Positions 1 to 7,729 of a DNA stretch of 51,039 bases are shown one piece after another; the first letter of the stretch is position 1; each line of letters opens with the position of its first letter. The notes beneath the pieces are model-generated. The model made no database searches. It was not told where the DNA came from and worked only from the letters and a program-made list of their open reading frames with translations. Both the position numbers and the translations under genes were made by a program. This DNA comes from JBFMAP01 sp964632135 (GTDB lineage Archaea; Micrarchaeota; Micrarchaeia; Burarchaeales; JBFMAP01): the NCBI GenBank assembly GCA_964632135.1, contig CAZWEI010000003.1, positions 1-51,039 on the forward strand. Reading direction: 5' to 3'.

Positions 1-45
1 CGGACAAATGTCCGGCTAACAAAGGCGGACAGATGTTAGGCTACT
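1..45. repeat. Palindrome and imperfect direct repeat at the window edge
   Basis: Bases 1-14 form a perfect 6-bp inverted repeat with an AA loop (CGGACA-AA-TGTCCG). The block from 1 to about 20 recurs imperfectly 25 bases later (CGGACA, ATGT and GGCTA are shared). The structure may continue left of the window, so its nature cannot be settled here. Confidence 0.4.
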
Positions 46-134
46 GTACACCTAGAAAATCCGCTGTAGAGCTTAGCCGCCTCATTCTCAAGCGCAATGC
101 CATTTAGCGCAACGCCATTTGTCTCGATCTTCAT
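36..134 (-). CDS. Putative 32-residue small protein
   Basis: A short minus-strand frame starts ATG at 134 and ends TAA at 36-38. Its translation starts MKIETNGVALNGIALENEA. A G-rich stretch (GGGGGTTGGTTGG) lies directly upstream of the ATG. An AT-rich TATA-like stretch at 171-180 is at a spacing that would give a leader of about 15 nt. I do not recognise the product. It could be a real micro-protein or the remnant of a longer gene, since it ends inside the repeat block at the window edge. The case rests only on start signals and an uninterrupted frame. Confidence 0.35.
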   Translation of the reverse strand: MKIETNGVALNGIALENEAAKLYSGFSRCTVA

Positions 135-336
135 CCAACCAACCCCCAGATTTCAATCCAAGAATAAGTTTTATTATATGCGTGTAAAAATTAATAAAGG
201 TGTCTGAATGGAGGAAGGTGCGGGGAGCCTTCTTCAGCAAGAGTGTGCAAGAGGTGCGGACTTCGGTCTAGATTAAAATTTCTTTGATCTAGTAAAAAGG
301 CTTCCGAGGGGACATAAAAAATCAATACGCGCTCCA
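135..336. other. Intergenic stretch with a possible 22-residue frame
   Basis: No recognised gene, tRNA or repeat. The TATA-like stretch at 170-180 could serve either direction. A plus-strand frame at 208-276 (MEEGAGSLLQQECARG...) has GGTG five bases upstream of its ATG, but nothing else supports it. It might equally be the leader of a small RNA. Confidence 0.3.
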
Positions 337-678
337 CTAGCATATAGAGATATTTCTAGCCTTACTGCGTATATCGGGAAGTTTAGGCACTGACTTCTCA
401 AGAAGCATACGTTGTTTTATGCGTTCAATCTCTTTTACAAATTCACTAGCTCTCGTGTTGTATAGTAGATCGAGCACTGATTTTTTAGCGCGCGTCTTTT
501 CTTCACCTTCGAACCCTCTTTTGATCGTTTTTTCTACAAGTTTTTCGACTTTTTTGCGTTCTGGAAGCATTCTGCAATACTGGAGCTTATTAAGCACGTC
601 ATATGCAGTTACGCGATATTCTTCTGGTCGCACGAAGAGCCGCTCAACTGCGCGCGTTATCAGCTGGTCGGGATCCAC
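337..678 (-). CDS. Hypothetical protein, downstream part of a TAG-interrupted frame
   Basis: 113 residues from a GTG at 678, with no convincing ribosome binding site; ends in TAG. Charged and helical, not recognised. The same frame runs upstream without a stop for 27 sense codons until it meets the TAG that ends the neighbouring gene at 760-762. Those 27 codons read like ordinary protein (ENIKLILHPRTSSKALWYVT...). The two genes may therefore be halves of one frame of about 254 codons cut by a single amber codon. Few CGCG words and more A/T than the housekeeping genes suggest an accessory or acquired locus. Confidence 0.5.
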   Translation of the reverse strand: MDPDQLITRAVERLFVRPEEYRVTAYDVLNKLQYCRMLPERKKVEKLVEKTIKRGFEGEEKTRAKKSVLDLLYNTRASEFVKEIERIKQRMLLEKSVPKLPDIRSKARNISIC

Positions 679-759
679 TGGTATGCGAGGACCGACGTTG
701 GTGACATACCATAACGCCTTGCTCGATGTTCGTGGATGAAGTATAAGTTTGATATTTTC

Positions 760-1101
760 CTACATAGCGATTTTGTTTTCGTACGAGAGGCCCCTCACGA
801 TACCTACGCAATAACTAGTAAGATACTCGTCGCTGAGGTCGTTCGTCGCTAGGCTCACGAGGGTTTTTATTTGTTTTCTTTCTGATTTGGCTGACGACAA
901 GGCTAACGCGGTAATGGCTCCACATTCTTCAGATGTAGTTTTAAGAGTGTACGAATCCAAAAACTTCCTTAGTTCCTTATCATATTCTCTTCCAAAATTG
1001 GATAACTGCTTAAGAACCGCCGTGTTCGGTTTGTCAACGAGAACGCTGAAGAGCTCGGCAACGCTTTCGCCAAGCCCTTGCGAATAGTTCAGTTCACCCA
1101 T
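760..1101 (-). CDS. Hypothetical protein, upstream part of a TAG-interrupted frame
   Basis: 113 residues when started at the ATG at 1101 (MGELNYSQGLGESVAELF...). This start is preferred because GGGGTGG lies five bases upstream; longer versions starting at 1128 or 1194 lack such a site. The product is mostly helical with two cysteines, and I do not recognise a family. It stops at TAG 760-762, and the frame then stays open through the gene at 337-678. An upstream AT-rich stretch near 1131-1142 could hold its TATA box, back to back with the uL16 promoter. Confidence 0.55.
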   Translation of the reverse strand: MGELNYSQGLGESVAELFSVLVDKPNTAVLKQLSNFGREYDKELRKFLDSYTLKTTSEECGAITALALSSAKSERKQIKTLVSLATNDLSDEYLTSYCVGIVRGLSYENKIAM

Positions 1102-1173
1102 AAAATCCACCCCAAACTTTATGCGCATGAAAATTAATAACTCTATTCTCGCGCTGCGGGACGTCGCCGAAGA

Positions 1174-1182
1174 TTTTATAAA
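1174..1182 (+). promoter_or_regulatory. TATA box of the uL16 gene
   Basis: TTTTATAAA sits about 67 bases before the uL16 start codon. A GAGGTG ribosome binding site at 1234-1239 precedes the ATG at 1245 by five bases, so this messenger has a leader of roughly 40 nt. Confidence 0.6.
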
Positions 1183-1244
1183 CTTGCACAGCAAAAATAA
1201 AGCGAGAGGAAAACTAAAACGAAATATTCACGAGAGGTGCTAGT

Positions 1245-1769
1245 ATGGGTTTGAGGCCGGCGAAAACGTGCAGAACTCTGGATAAGGCGGCGTGGACGAG
1301 GTTCTCGAAGAAGAAGCCGCGCAAGTCGTTCGTCAAGGCGCTCCCGCACAACGCGCTCAACATATTCGAGATGGGCGCGCGAAAGGAGGAGTATGAGCTA
1401 GAGGTTGAGCTAGTTTCTGATGGGAAGATTCAGGTCAGGGACAACGCGCTCGAGTCCGCGAGGCAGGCCGTGAACAAGTATTTCGAGAAGCTCCTGCCCG
1501 GCGGTTATCACTTCGCCGTCCTGGTCTTCCCGCACAACGTGATTCGCGAGAACAAGATGATTCTCGGCGCGGGAGCTGACCGTCTCCAGAAGGGAATGAG
1601 GCAGGCGTTCGGAAGGCCGATGGACAGGGCTGCGAGAATCTATCCGAACCAGGTCGTGTACAGGCTGCACGTGATGGCGAGGAACCTAGACGCGGCAAAG
1701 GAGGCGTACAGGCGCGCGAAGGCGAAGCTCCCTGGCTCGTACAGCGTGAGGGTAAGGAAGCTAAACTAA
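1245..1769 (+). CDS. rpl10e: Large-subunit ribosomal protein uL16 (archaeal L10e)
   Basis: 174 residues, the usual length for archaeal L10e. The protein starts MGLRPAKTCRTLDKAAWTR and contains the family's central stretch FPHNVIRENKMILGAGADRL and then GMRQAFGRPMDRAARIYPNQ. It belongs to the 50S subunit, near the peptidyl-transferase centre and the aminoacyl-tRNA corridor. It has its own TATA box and a GAGGTG ribosome binding site. The gene stands apart from other ribosomal genes in this window. The next gene on the same strand begins 31 bases later and may be cotranscribed. Confidence 0.97.
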   Translation: MGLRPAKTCRTLDKAAWTRFSKKKPRKSFVKALPHNALNIFEMGARKEEYELEVELVSDGKIQVRDNALESARQAVNKYFEKLLPGGYHFAVLVFPHNVIRENKMILGAGADRLQKGMRQAFGRPMDRAARIYPNQVVYRLHVMARNLDAAKEAYRRAKAKLPGSYSVRVRKLN

Positions 1770-1800
1770 CTGAACTAATTTTATTTCGTTCGGTGCTCAA

Positions 1801-3336
1801 ATGCCCGAAAAAAAAGAAATCGATGAGGTCGCGAGGCTCGTGAGGAGCAGGGGGCAGATCGAACTCGAGGAGCTCGCCTCAGCGCTCGGCAAAACGGAGA
1901 AGCAAACGGAGAAGCTCGCGCACATCCTCGAGGACACGGGGAAGATTAGGATAGACTATAGGGTTACCGGGATCTATTTGGTGTGGGTCGGCGAGGAGTT
2001 TTCGAAGGAGAAACCGCCGTTTGATGAAAGCGAGCGAGAGGAAGAAGAAAAGGAAGAGATTGAAATTCCTCCTCATAAAATTCCGCGCGTGCCAAAAGGC
2101 GCGCCCAAAATCAACATCAATGATAAGAAAAAGGACCAATTTGTCCATAAAGACAAATGGTCCATTTGCGCGGAGCGCAAATCGGAAGCGCGCGCTGAAA
2201 CGAGCGCGAGAAAAGTTGACGAGGCGAGGTTCGGCGATACCGTTGATTTGGGCGTGAGCATAAGCACGGAAGTCGACGAGATAATAAGGCGCGTTCGGGA
2301 GGCCGGCAGAATCAAGATGGGCGAGCTTGCGCGCGCAATGAAAACAGACGAGGCGTCGCTCGAGAAATGGGTCTATTTTTTGGAGGAGCAGGGCGTTCTC
2401 GAGATTGAATCATCTTTCAGGGAGAGATACTTGGTTTGGAAGGGGGTTCCGGAGGAGAAGAAATACGAGAGAATCCTGTTTAACACCGGTTTCAGCAGGA
2501 CCGAGCAAGCGCAAACGAGCGCTAGGGAGGAGGGCGCCGAACTTCGCGAGTTGAGGAGGATAAACTCCGAGCTCGCTGAGAAACTCAGGGGCGTGATTGA
2601 CGAACTTGATGAGTTGCGGAGGGTTAATTCGGAACTCGAGACGAAGATGAAAACCAGCGCGCGGGAAGTGGGCGCGAAAACAAGGGAAATTGGGAAAGTG
2701 GAAACGAAGATAGAATCGATGTGGGAAAAGTATGTTCCGCTCGAGAAGGAGTTCGAGAACGAGGTTGCGGCGCTGAGCGCTGCGCTTTCTGAAAAAGAGA
2801 GGAAACTCGGTGAGTTGAAGGCGCGCGTTTCCGCGATTCCGAAAGAGATTGAAAAGGTCGAGAAGGAGTTATTGAAGGTGCGCACGCTCGAGGAAAGCGA
2901 GGTCGAGGAGCTCGCGGACGCGAAGGTGAGGGTGTGGAACCTCTCGTCAAAGTTGCGCGCGCTGGAGGAGAAGCTCCGCGATGCAGGCGTGAAGGAAGAA
3001 CTGATTGGCGATCTCGTGGAAGCGGAGAACGCGCTCGGGAGGCTCGAAAGCATCGACAAGGTGCTCGAGAAGCAGGAGAGCGCCGAGCGCGCGCGGGTCG
3101 GCGAAATCACCAAGTTGCTGAAGAGCGTTGAGAGCGGGCTGCGCGCGGTCAGGAAGGGCGTGGGCGGTAGGGTCGCTGACGCGCTCTCGACGAAAGTTGA
3201 GCGGGTTGGAGAGAAGCACATGCGCGAGGCTGAGAAAATAAAACTCGACAAGGAGGGCGCGCTCAGGGAAATCAAGGAGGCGATAAGGCGGAAGGAGGGC
3301 GCGGGCGAGAAGGCGAAGGAGTGGGACGGGACATAA
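1801..3336 (+). CDS. Double winged-helix, long coiled-coil protein of unknown function
   Basis: 511 residues. Two similar winged-helix-like units are visible: residues about 5-66 (ELASALGKTEKQTEKLAHIL ... GIYLVWVG) and about 157-217 (ELARAMKTDEASLEKWVYFL ... RYLVWKG). Both end in the same YLVWxG strand, so they are probably an internal duplication. From about residue 240 to the end the protein is a long, charged coiled coil. This resembles archaeal proteins that join DNA-binding wings to an SMC-like rod, but I cannot name a family. The linker between the wings (residues about 111-128) is encoded by a tandem-hairpin element that also occurs in the atpH-like gene. ATG at 1801; no strong ribosome binding site. 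Confidence 0.8.
   Translation: MPEKKEIDEVARLVRSRGQIELEELASALGKTEKQTEKLAHILEDTGKIRIDYRVTGIYLVWVGEEFSKEKPPFDESEREEEEKEEIEIPPHKIPRVPKGAPKININDKKKDQFVHKDKWSICAERKSEARAETSARKVDEARFGDTVDLGVSISTEVDEIIRRVREAGRIKMGELARAMKTDEASLEKWVYFLEEQGVLEIESSFRERYLVWKGVPEEKKYERILFNTGFSRTEQAQTSAREEGAELRELRRINSELAEKLRGVIDELDELRRVNSELETKMKTSAREVGAKTREIGKVETKIESMWEKYVPLEKEFENEVAALSAALSEKERKLGELKARVSAIPKEIEKVEKELLKVRTLEESEVEELADAKVRVWNLSSKLRALEEKLRDAGVKEELIGDLVEAENALGRLESIDKVLEKQESAERARVGEITKLLKSVESGLRAVRKGVGGRVADALSTKVERVGEKHMREAEKIKLDKEGALREIKEAIRRKEGAGEKAKEWDGT
2133..2182 (+). repeat. Tandem-hairpin palindromic element, copy 1, inside a coding region
   Basis: Hairpin 1 pairs 2133-2145 with 2152-2163: 12 pairs, one bulged A, six-base loop. 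Hairpin 2 follows at once and pairs 2164-2171 (ATTTGCGC) with 2175-2182 (GCGCAAAT) around a GGA loop. The element is in frame and encodes a hydrophilic linker (DQFVHKDKWSICAERKS) between two winged-helix units. Copy 2, at 9694-9743, has the same length and design. Confidence 0.7.
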
Positions 3337-3369
3337 TGTTATTAATTTTAAAATGCAAGAATATCTGTC

Positions 3370-4353
3370 ATGAAATTAAAAGAGAAGAGTCTTGAATTAA
3401 AACAGAAGAGTCTTGTTGAGCAAAAGAATGTACATGAACCTCCAGGTTCTTTTTTGAAAATTTTTGATAGCACTAAGCTGCTGTTGTCTAAAAAAATCAA
3501 AGAGCACATTCAATATACTGCGCGTTACGTGGAGTTTCCTGAAAAACCGTCGGGAATAGTTAGATTTGCGGGTCATCTTGCCGGAGTTGCGGAAGAACCG
3601 ACAATCTTCATAGAAAAAGGGCTTCGTGTAGAAAATGAAATCATAGAAAGAGTAAAACGTGGTGTGAATTTTACTATTCAAAGACTGGAAGATATGAATT
3701 TTTACCTTGGGGGGAAGGGTTCACATCGTATGCATGTATTCATTCTCTCAGAAAAGACATTCGCACCTTTCAAGTCGTCACCGAGAGAGGGCGGTTTTTA
3801 CGCAATTTTACCAGCATATACTTTCTTTATTGGCTTTGAGATCAACGCAATCAATCAGAATCCATTCATAGCGTATTACCTTATCACACATGAAACAATA
3901 CACTACGAGTGCAAGAGATGGAGCCGCAGTAAAGCATCGTTACCGGAATGGTTAGAGGAGGGCATGGTCAATGTATTCACTTTAAGAATTCTGAAGCCTC
4001 TAAGAATTCTGGAGCCCGCTATAAGAATTCTGAAACCGCTCGGTCTAACAATCCGTTTTCGAGTGCCCGAGGATACGGCAGCCGCCTTATGGATAAAAGA
4101 GCAAATGTCGGAGATTGATTTTAAATGCGCATTAGTACTTGATGATTTGAAATTTATAGAAGAAGCAGTACGCAAAAAATTTGGCAAAAGGGCTGTGAAA
4201 TTATTCCCATCAAAGCCGGAGTCTAGAAGCACGACTGAAAACGCGCTCATCTTCCTCAGAAACGCGAGTAAAATCGACCCAAACTTTAACAAGTTCTACA
4301 GACGCATGGTCAGGGAAGGTTTTTTGAAAGAAGGCGAACTCGAGAACGCCTGA
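3370..4353 (+). CDS. Gluzincin-like HExxH metallopeptidase, AT-rich
   Basis: 327 residues. The zinc-site motif HETIH is at residues 174-178, and LPEWLEEGM (191-199) follows about 15 residues later. That matches the WxxEG glutamate ligand of gluzincin and peptidase-MA-like enzymes. There is no signal peptide, so it is probably cytoplasmic or non-classically exported. The substrate is unknown. The gene is much richer in A/T than its neighbours and has few CGCG words until its last few codons, which suggests acquisition. Bases 3983-4043 hold three tandem copies of a TAAGAATTCTG-headed unit, encoding RILKPL-RILEPA-IRILKPL just after the active site. Start ATG at 3370. Confidence 0.75.
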   Translation: MKLKEKSLELKQKSLVEQKNVHEPPGSFLKIFDSTKLLLSKKIKEHIQYTARYVEFPEKPSGIVRFAGHLAGVAEEPTIFIEKGLRVENEIIERVKRGVNFTIQRLEDMNFYLGGKGSHRMHVFILSEKTFAPFKSSPREGGFYAILPAYTFFIGFEINAINQNPFIAYYLITHETIHYECKRWSRSKASLPEWLEEGMVNVFTLRILKPLRILEPAIRILKPLGLTIRFRVPEDTAAALWIKEQMSEIDFKCALVLDDLKFIEEAVRKKFGKRAVKLFPSKPESRSTTENALIFLRNASKIDPNFNKFYRRMVREGFLKEGELENA

Positions 4354-4380
4354 AATGTTGGCGAGAGCGCACCAGTAGCA

Positions 4381-4390
4381 TATTTAAAAA
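4381..4390 (+). promoter_or_regulatory. TATA box of ppsA
   Basis: TATTTAAAAA lies 45-54 bases upstream of the ppsA ATG. GGGGTGA at 4424-4430 is the ribosome binding site, four bases before the start codon. This implies a leader of roughly 25 nt. Confidence 0.65.
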
Positions 4391-4434
4391 CACGCTGCCA
4401 ATATGCATGTGTTAGTGTTTATTGGGGTGAAACG

Positions 4435-6810
4435 ATGGGAAATATTCTCTGGCTCAAGGAGATACACAAGGAGGACGTGGGAATCGTCGGGGGAAAGGGC
4501 GCGAACCTAGGGGAGATGGCGAACGCCGGGCTTCCTGTGCCGCCTGCCTTCGTTGTCACGAGCGAGGCTTATTTAGACTTCTTAAAAGTGAACGGGATAG
4601 ATGCGAAAATAAAGGAGATTTCTGCCGGGCTTAATACGCGCGACAACGCGAAACTGAACGAGGTGTCCGAGAGGATAAAGGGCGCGATAATCGAGGCCCA
4701 GATGCCAGCGGACATACGCGCGGACATAATGAAATCATACAACAATTTATGTGGTGTGATGATACCGACGCCCGAGCAGGAGGTCTACGTTGCCGTGCGC
4801 AGTTCCGCGACCGCAGAGGACCTGCCTGACGCGAGTTTCGCAGGACAGCAGGCTACATTTCTTAATGAAAAGGGAGGGGAGAACGTTGCTGTCGCAGTTC
4901 AGAAGTGCTGGGCGTCCCTTTTCGAGCCGCGCGCAATCTTCTACCGCGCTGAGAAGGGCTACGAACATTTGAAAGTCGGAATCGCGGTCGTCGTGCAGGA
5001 GATGATCCAGTCAGAGCGCTCGGGCGTGATGTTCACTGTCGACCCGATAAGCAATGACGCATCGAAAATTGTAATAGAGTCGGCATATGGATTGGGCGAG
5101 ATAGTTGTTTCAGGCTCGATAACCCCTGACAGATACACGGTGAAAAAGGAAACGCTCGAGATTGTTGAAAAGGATGTCGTGAAGCAGACGTGGATGATTA
5201 CGAAAACCGACAAGGGAAACGAGCACGTGGAAATTAAGGATGAATTTCAGGACAAGCAGAAAATCAGCGATGAGGAGATCAACCAACTTGCTGAAATTGG
5301 AAGAAACATCGAGGGGCATTACGGAAAGCCTCAGGATATTGAATGGGCGACGAGCGAGGGAAAAATCTACATCGTGCAGAGCAGACCCATTACAACTTTG
5401 AAAATGATCGCGCCTGAGAAGACTGGTGCTGAAGCAAGAACGGCGGGTGGTGGTGGAATGGGGGGCGAGATACCTGTTGACAAGGCGGAGATAATTCTTC
5501 GGGGACTGGGTGCGAGCCCCGGAATATCGACTGGGAAGGTGAAGTTCATACCGACTCCGAAGGATATTGGTAAAATGGAAGAGGGATCAGTTCTCGTGAC
5601 GGACATGACGACGCCCGACTTCGTTCCTGCGATGAAAAAGGCTGTCGCGATAGTCACGAACGCTGGAGGCGCGACCTGCCACGCGGCGATTGTGTCGCGC
5701 GAACTCGGGATACCGTGCGTTGTGGGGACGAAATACGCAACCCAGAAATTGATTGAGGGCCAGACGATTACAGTTGATGCCCACCGCGGGATAGTCTACA
5801 ACGGCGCTGTCGCGCTCAAGAAAAAGGAAACAAAGGAGGAGGCGGGAGTCATGGTCGCGCGGCCGAGCTCTCCTATCACAGGGACGAAAATTTACGTTAA
5901 TCTGGGCGAGTCCGAACTCGCTGAAAAAGTTGCGAAACTCGACGTTGATGGGGTTGGGCTGCTGCGCGCCGAGTTCATGATTGCAGGAATAGGGGAGCAC
6001 CCGCGCAAGATGATGGAGGAGCACAGGGAGCAGGAGTTCGTGGACAAACTCGCAGAGGGAATGCGCACGTTCGCCGCCGCGTTCTACCCGCGGCCGGTCG
6101 TCTACCGCGCGACTGATTTCAAAACAAATGAATACAGGAACCTGAAGGGCGGGGAGAAGTACGAGCCTGAAGAGGCGAACCCGATGATGGGCTACCGGGG
6201 ATGCGCGCGGTACATCGCAGAGCCCGATGTTTTCAAGCTCGAGCTTCTCGCGCTCAAGAAGGTCCGCGAGGAGTACGGAATGAAGAACATGTGGCTCATG
6301 ATTCCGTTCGTGCGCAGGATTGGCGAGATTCGCGCGATAAAGGAAATTCTGAAGGCGAATGAGATTCACCACACGCGCGACTTCAAACTCTGGATTATGG
6401 TAGAAGTACCAAGCACCGTCTTCCTCATAGACCAGTTCTGCGAGGAGGGCATCGATGGAGTCTCGATTGGAAGCAACGACCTCACCCAGCTCATAATGGG
6501 AATCGACCGGGACAATGCGACCATGGCGAGCGCGTTTGACGAGAGGAACGCTGCCGTAGTGCGCGCGATACACCACGTGATAAAGGAGTGCAACAAGCAT
6601 GGTGTGACGGTTTCCATTTGCGGGCAGGCGCCGAGCGTGTATCCCGAATTCGCTGAGAAGCTCGTTGAGATGGGAGTCACGAGCATGTCCGTTAATCCTG
6701 ACGCGGTCGAGCGAACGCGCAGAATCGTTGCGAGCGCTGAGCAGAAGGTAATGCTGAAGAGACTGCTCGAGATAAGGCGCGAGGAAAAGGAAATCGAGAA
6801 GAAGCTCTGA
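4435..6810 (+). CDS. ppsA: Phosphoenolpyruvate synthase (pyruvate, water dikinase)
   Basis: 791 residues, the usual length. Converts pyruvate, ATP and water to PEP, AMP and phosphate, the entry to gluconeogenesis. Domain order is standard: N-terminal ATP-grasp nucleotide-binding domain (GGKGANLGEMANAGLPVPPA near residue 19, SSATAEDLPDASFAGQQ near 123), central swivelling phosphohistidine domain (GGATCHAAIVSREL, catalytic His about residue 416), and C-terminal PEP/pyruvate TIM barrel ending with the catalytic cysteine motif ICGQAPS (Cys about 729). It has its own TATA box and a strong GGGGTGA site. dph2 starts only four bases after its stop, so the two are probably cotranscribed. Confidence 0.96.
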   Translation: MGNILWLKEIHKEDVGIVGGKGANLGEMANAGLPVPPAFVVTSEAYLDFLKVNGIDAKIKEISAGLNTRDNAKLNEVSERIKGAIIEAQMPADIRADIMKSYNNLCGVMIPTPEQEVYVAVRSSATAEDLPDASFAGQQATFLNEKGGENVAVAVQKCWASLFEPRAIFYRAEKGYEHLKVGIAVVVQEMIQSERSGVMFTVDPISNDASKIVIESAYGLGEIVVSGSITPDRYTVKKETLEIVEKDVVKQTWMITKTDKGNEHVEIKDEFQDKQKISDEEINQLAEIGRNIEGHYGKPQDIEWATSEGKIYIVQSRPITTLKMIAPEKTGAEARTAGGGGMGGEIPVDKAEIILRGLGASPGISTGKVKFIPTPKDIGKMEEGSVLVTDMTTPDFVPAMKKAVAIVTNAGGATCHAAIVSRELGIPCVVGTKYATQKLIEGQTITVDAHRGIVYNGAVALKKKETKEEAGVMVARPSSPITGTKIYVNLGESELAEKVAKLDVDGVGLLRAEFMIAGIGEHPRKMMEEHREQEFVDKLAEGMRTFAAAFYPRPVVYRATDFKTNEYRNLKGGEKYEPEEANPMMGYRGCARYIAEPDVFKLELLALKKVREEYGMKNMWLMIPFVRRIGEIRAIKEILKANEIHHTRDFKLWIMVEVPSTVFLIDQFCEEGIDGVSIGSNDLTQLIMGIDRDNATMASAFDERNAAVVRAIHHVIKECNKHGVTVSICGQAPSVYPEFAEKLVEMGVTSMSVNPDAVERTRRIVASAEQKVMLKRLLEIRREEKEIEKKL

Positions 6811-6814
6811 TGAC

Positions 6815-7729
6815 ATGCCAAGAGTCCTGCTTCAGTTTCCCGAGGGATTGAAATCAAAAGCGCTAGCAGAGGCCGCGCGCCTCGAGCGCGCCGGCAATGA
6901 GGTTTTTGTCTCTTCCTCTCCCTGCTATGGCGCGTGCGACCTCGCGCTTGAGGAGGCGCGCGCACTCCGCGCCGAGAAAATAATCCACTTCGGGCACGCG
7001 GAATTTTTGAAATTGAAACCGAAAAATAAAATTAGAATTGAATATGTTGAATATCCAATGAAAGCGGATTATGCGCGCGTTCTCAAGAAAGCAATCGCGC
7101 TTCTCACCAATCACAAAAAAATTGGCCTGGTTACAACTGTGCAACATGTTGGACAGCTTCAAGAAATTAAGAAATTTTTGGAGAGGAATGGAAAGAGAAT
7201 TTTTGTTGGAAAAGGAACGCGAGCGAAATATGCGGGTCAAATTTTAGGTTGTGATTTTGAAGCTGCTGCGCGCGTCGAGCGAGATGTTGATTGTTTTGTT
7301 TATTTTGGAGGAGGTGCGTTCCACCCTCTTGGAATGCGCGTTCATAAACCAGTTTTGGCCGTCGATCCTTTTTCAGGGGGCGTGCGCTGGATGGATGAGG
7401 AAATTAAGAAATTGGAGAAAAGGAGGAAATTCAGCATGATGCGCGCCGCAGAGGCGAAAACATTCGGGATTTTGGTGAGCACGAAACTCGGACAGTTCGT
7501 GCTCGCTCGCGCGCAGAAAATAAAAAAGATTCTCGAGAGAAAGGGGAGGCGCGCCGTGATTCTTGTAAGCAATGAAATTAACCAGGACGCGCTGAGAAAT
7601 TTTCGTTCGTTCGATTGCTACGTCAACACTGCGTGCCCGCGCATAGTTGATGATTACGAGAGGTTCGACCGTCCGGTGATAAACTACGAAGATGCGGTTG
7701 AGCTCGCGAGGATGCTCAGCTCGCGATAA
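6815..7729 (+). CDS. dph2: Diphthamide biosynthesis enzyme Dph2 (3-amino-3-carboxypropyl transferase)
   Basis: 304 residues. Transfers the 3-amino-3-carboxypropyl group of SAM to a histidine of elongation factor 2, the first step of diphthamide synthesis, using an unusual radical-SAM 4Fe-4S cluster. The three cluster cysteines of the archaeal family fit Cys37 (SPCYGACD), Cys146 (LGCDFEA) and Cys274 (NTACPRI). The N-terminal LLQFPEGLK is also typical. It follows ppsA by four bases. Its last 14 bases overlap the end of the convergent subtilase gene. The amide-forming enzyme Dph6 is encoded at 19117; Dph5 is not in the window. The middle of the gene is noticeably richer in A/T than its ends. Confidence 0.94.
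   Translation: MPRVLLQFPEGLKSKALAEAARLERAGNEVFVSSSPCYGACDLALEEARALRAEKIIHFGHAEFLKLKPKNKIRIEYVEYPMKADYARVLKKAIALLTNHKKIGLVTTVQHVGQLQEIKKFLERNGKRIFVGKGTRAKYAGQILGCDFEAAARVERDVDCFVYFGGGAFHPLGMRVHKPVLAVDPFSGGVRWMDEEIKKLEKRRKFSMMRAAEAKTFGILVSTKLGQFVLARAQKIKKILERKGRRAVILVSNEINQDALRNFRSFDCYVNTACPRIVDDYERFDRPVINYEDAVELARMLSSR

Noticed and set aside
760..762. Pyrrolysine or other recoding of TAG as the default explanation
   Set aside because: TAG is used as an ordinary stop for several genes here and no pyl genes are visible. It is kept only as one option in the finding.
2373..3275. 300-residue Ser/Phe-rich frame antisense to the coiled-coil gene
   Set aside because: Composition is the mirror of Glu/Lys/Arg codons of a coiled coil.
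5587..6816. 409-residue open frame antisense to ppsA
   Set aside because: It lies wholly within a well-supported PEP synthase gene and is a by-product of high-GC codon usage; no homology or start signals.
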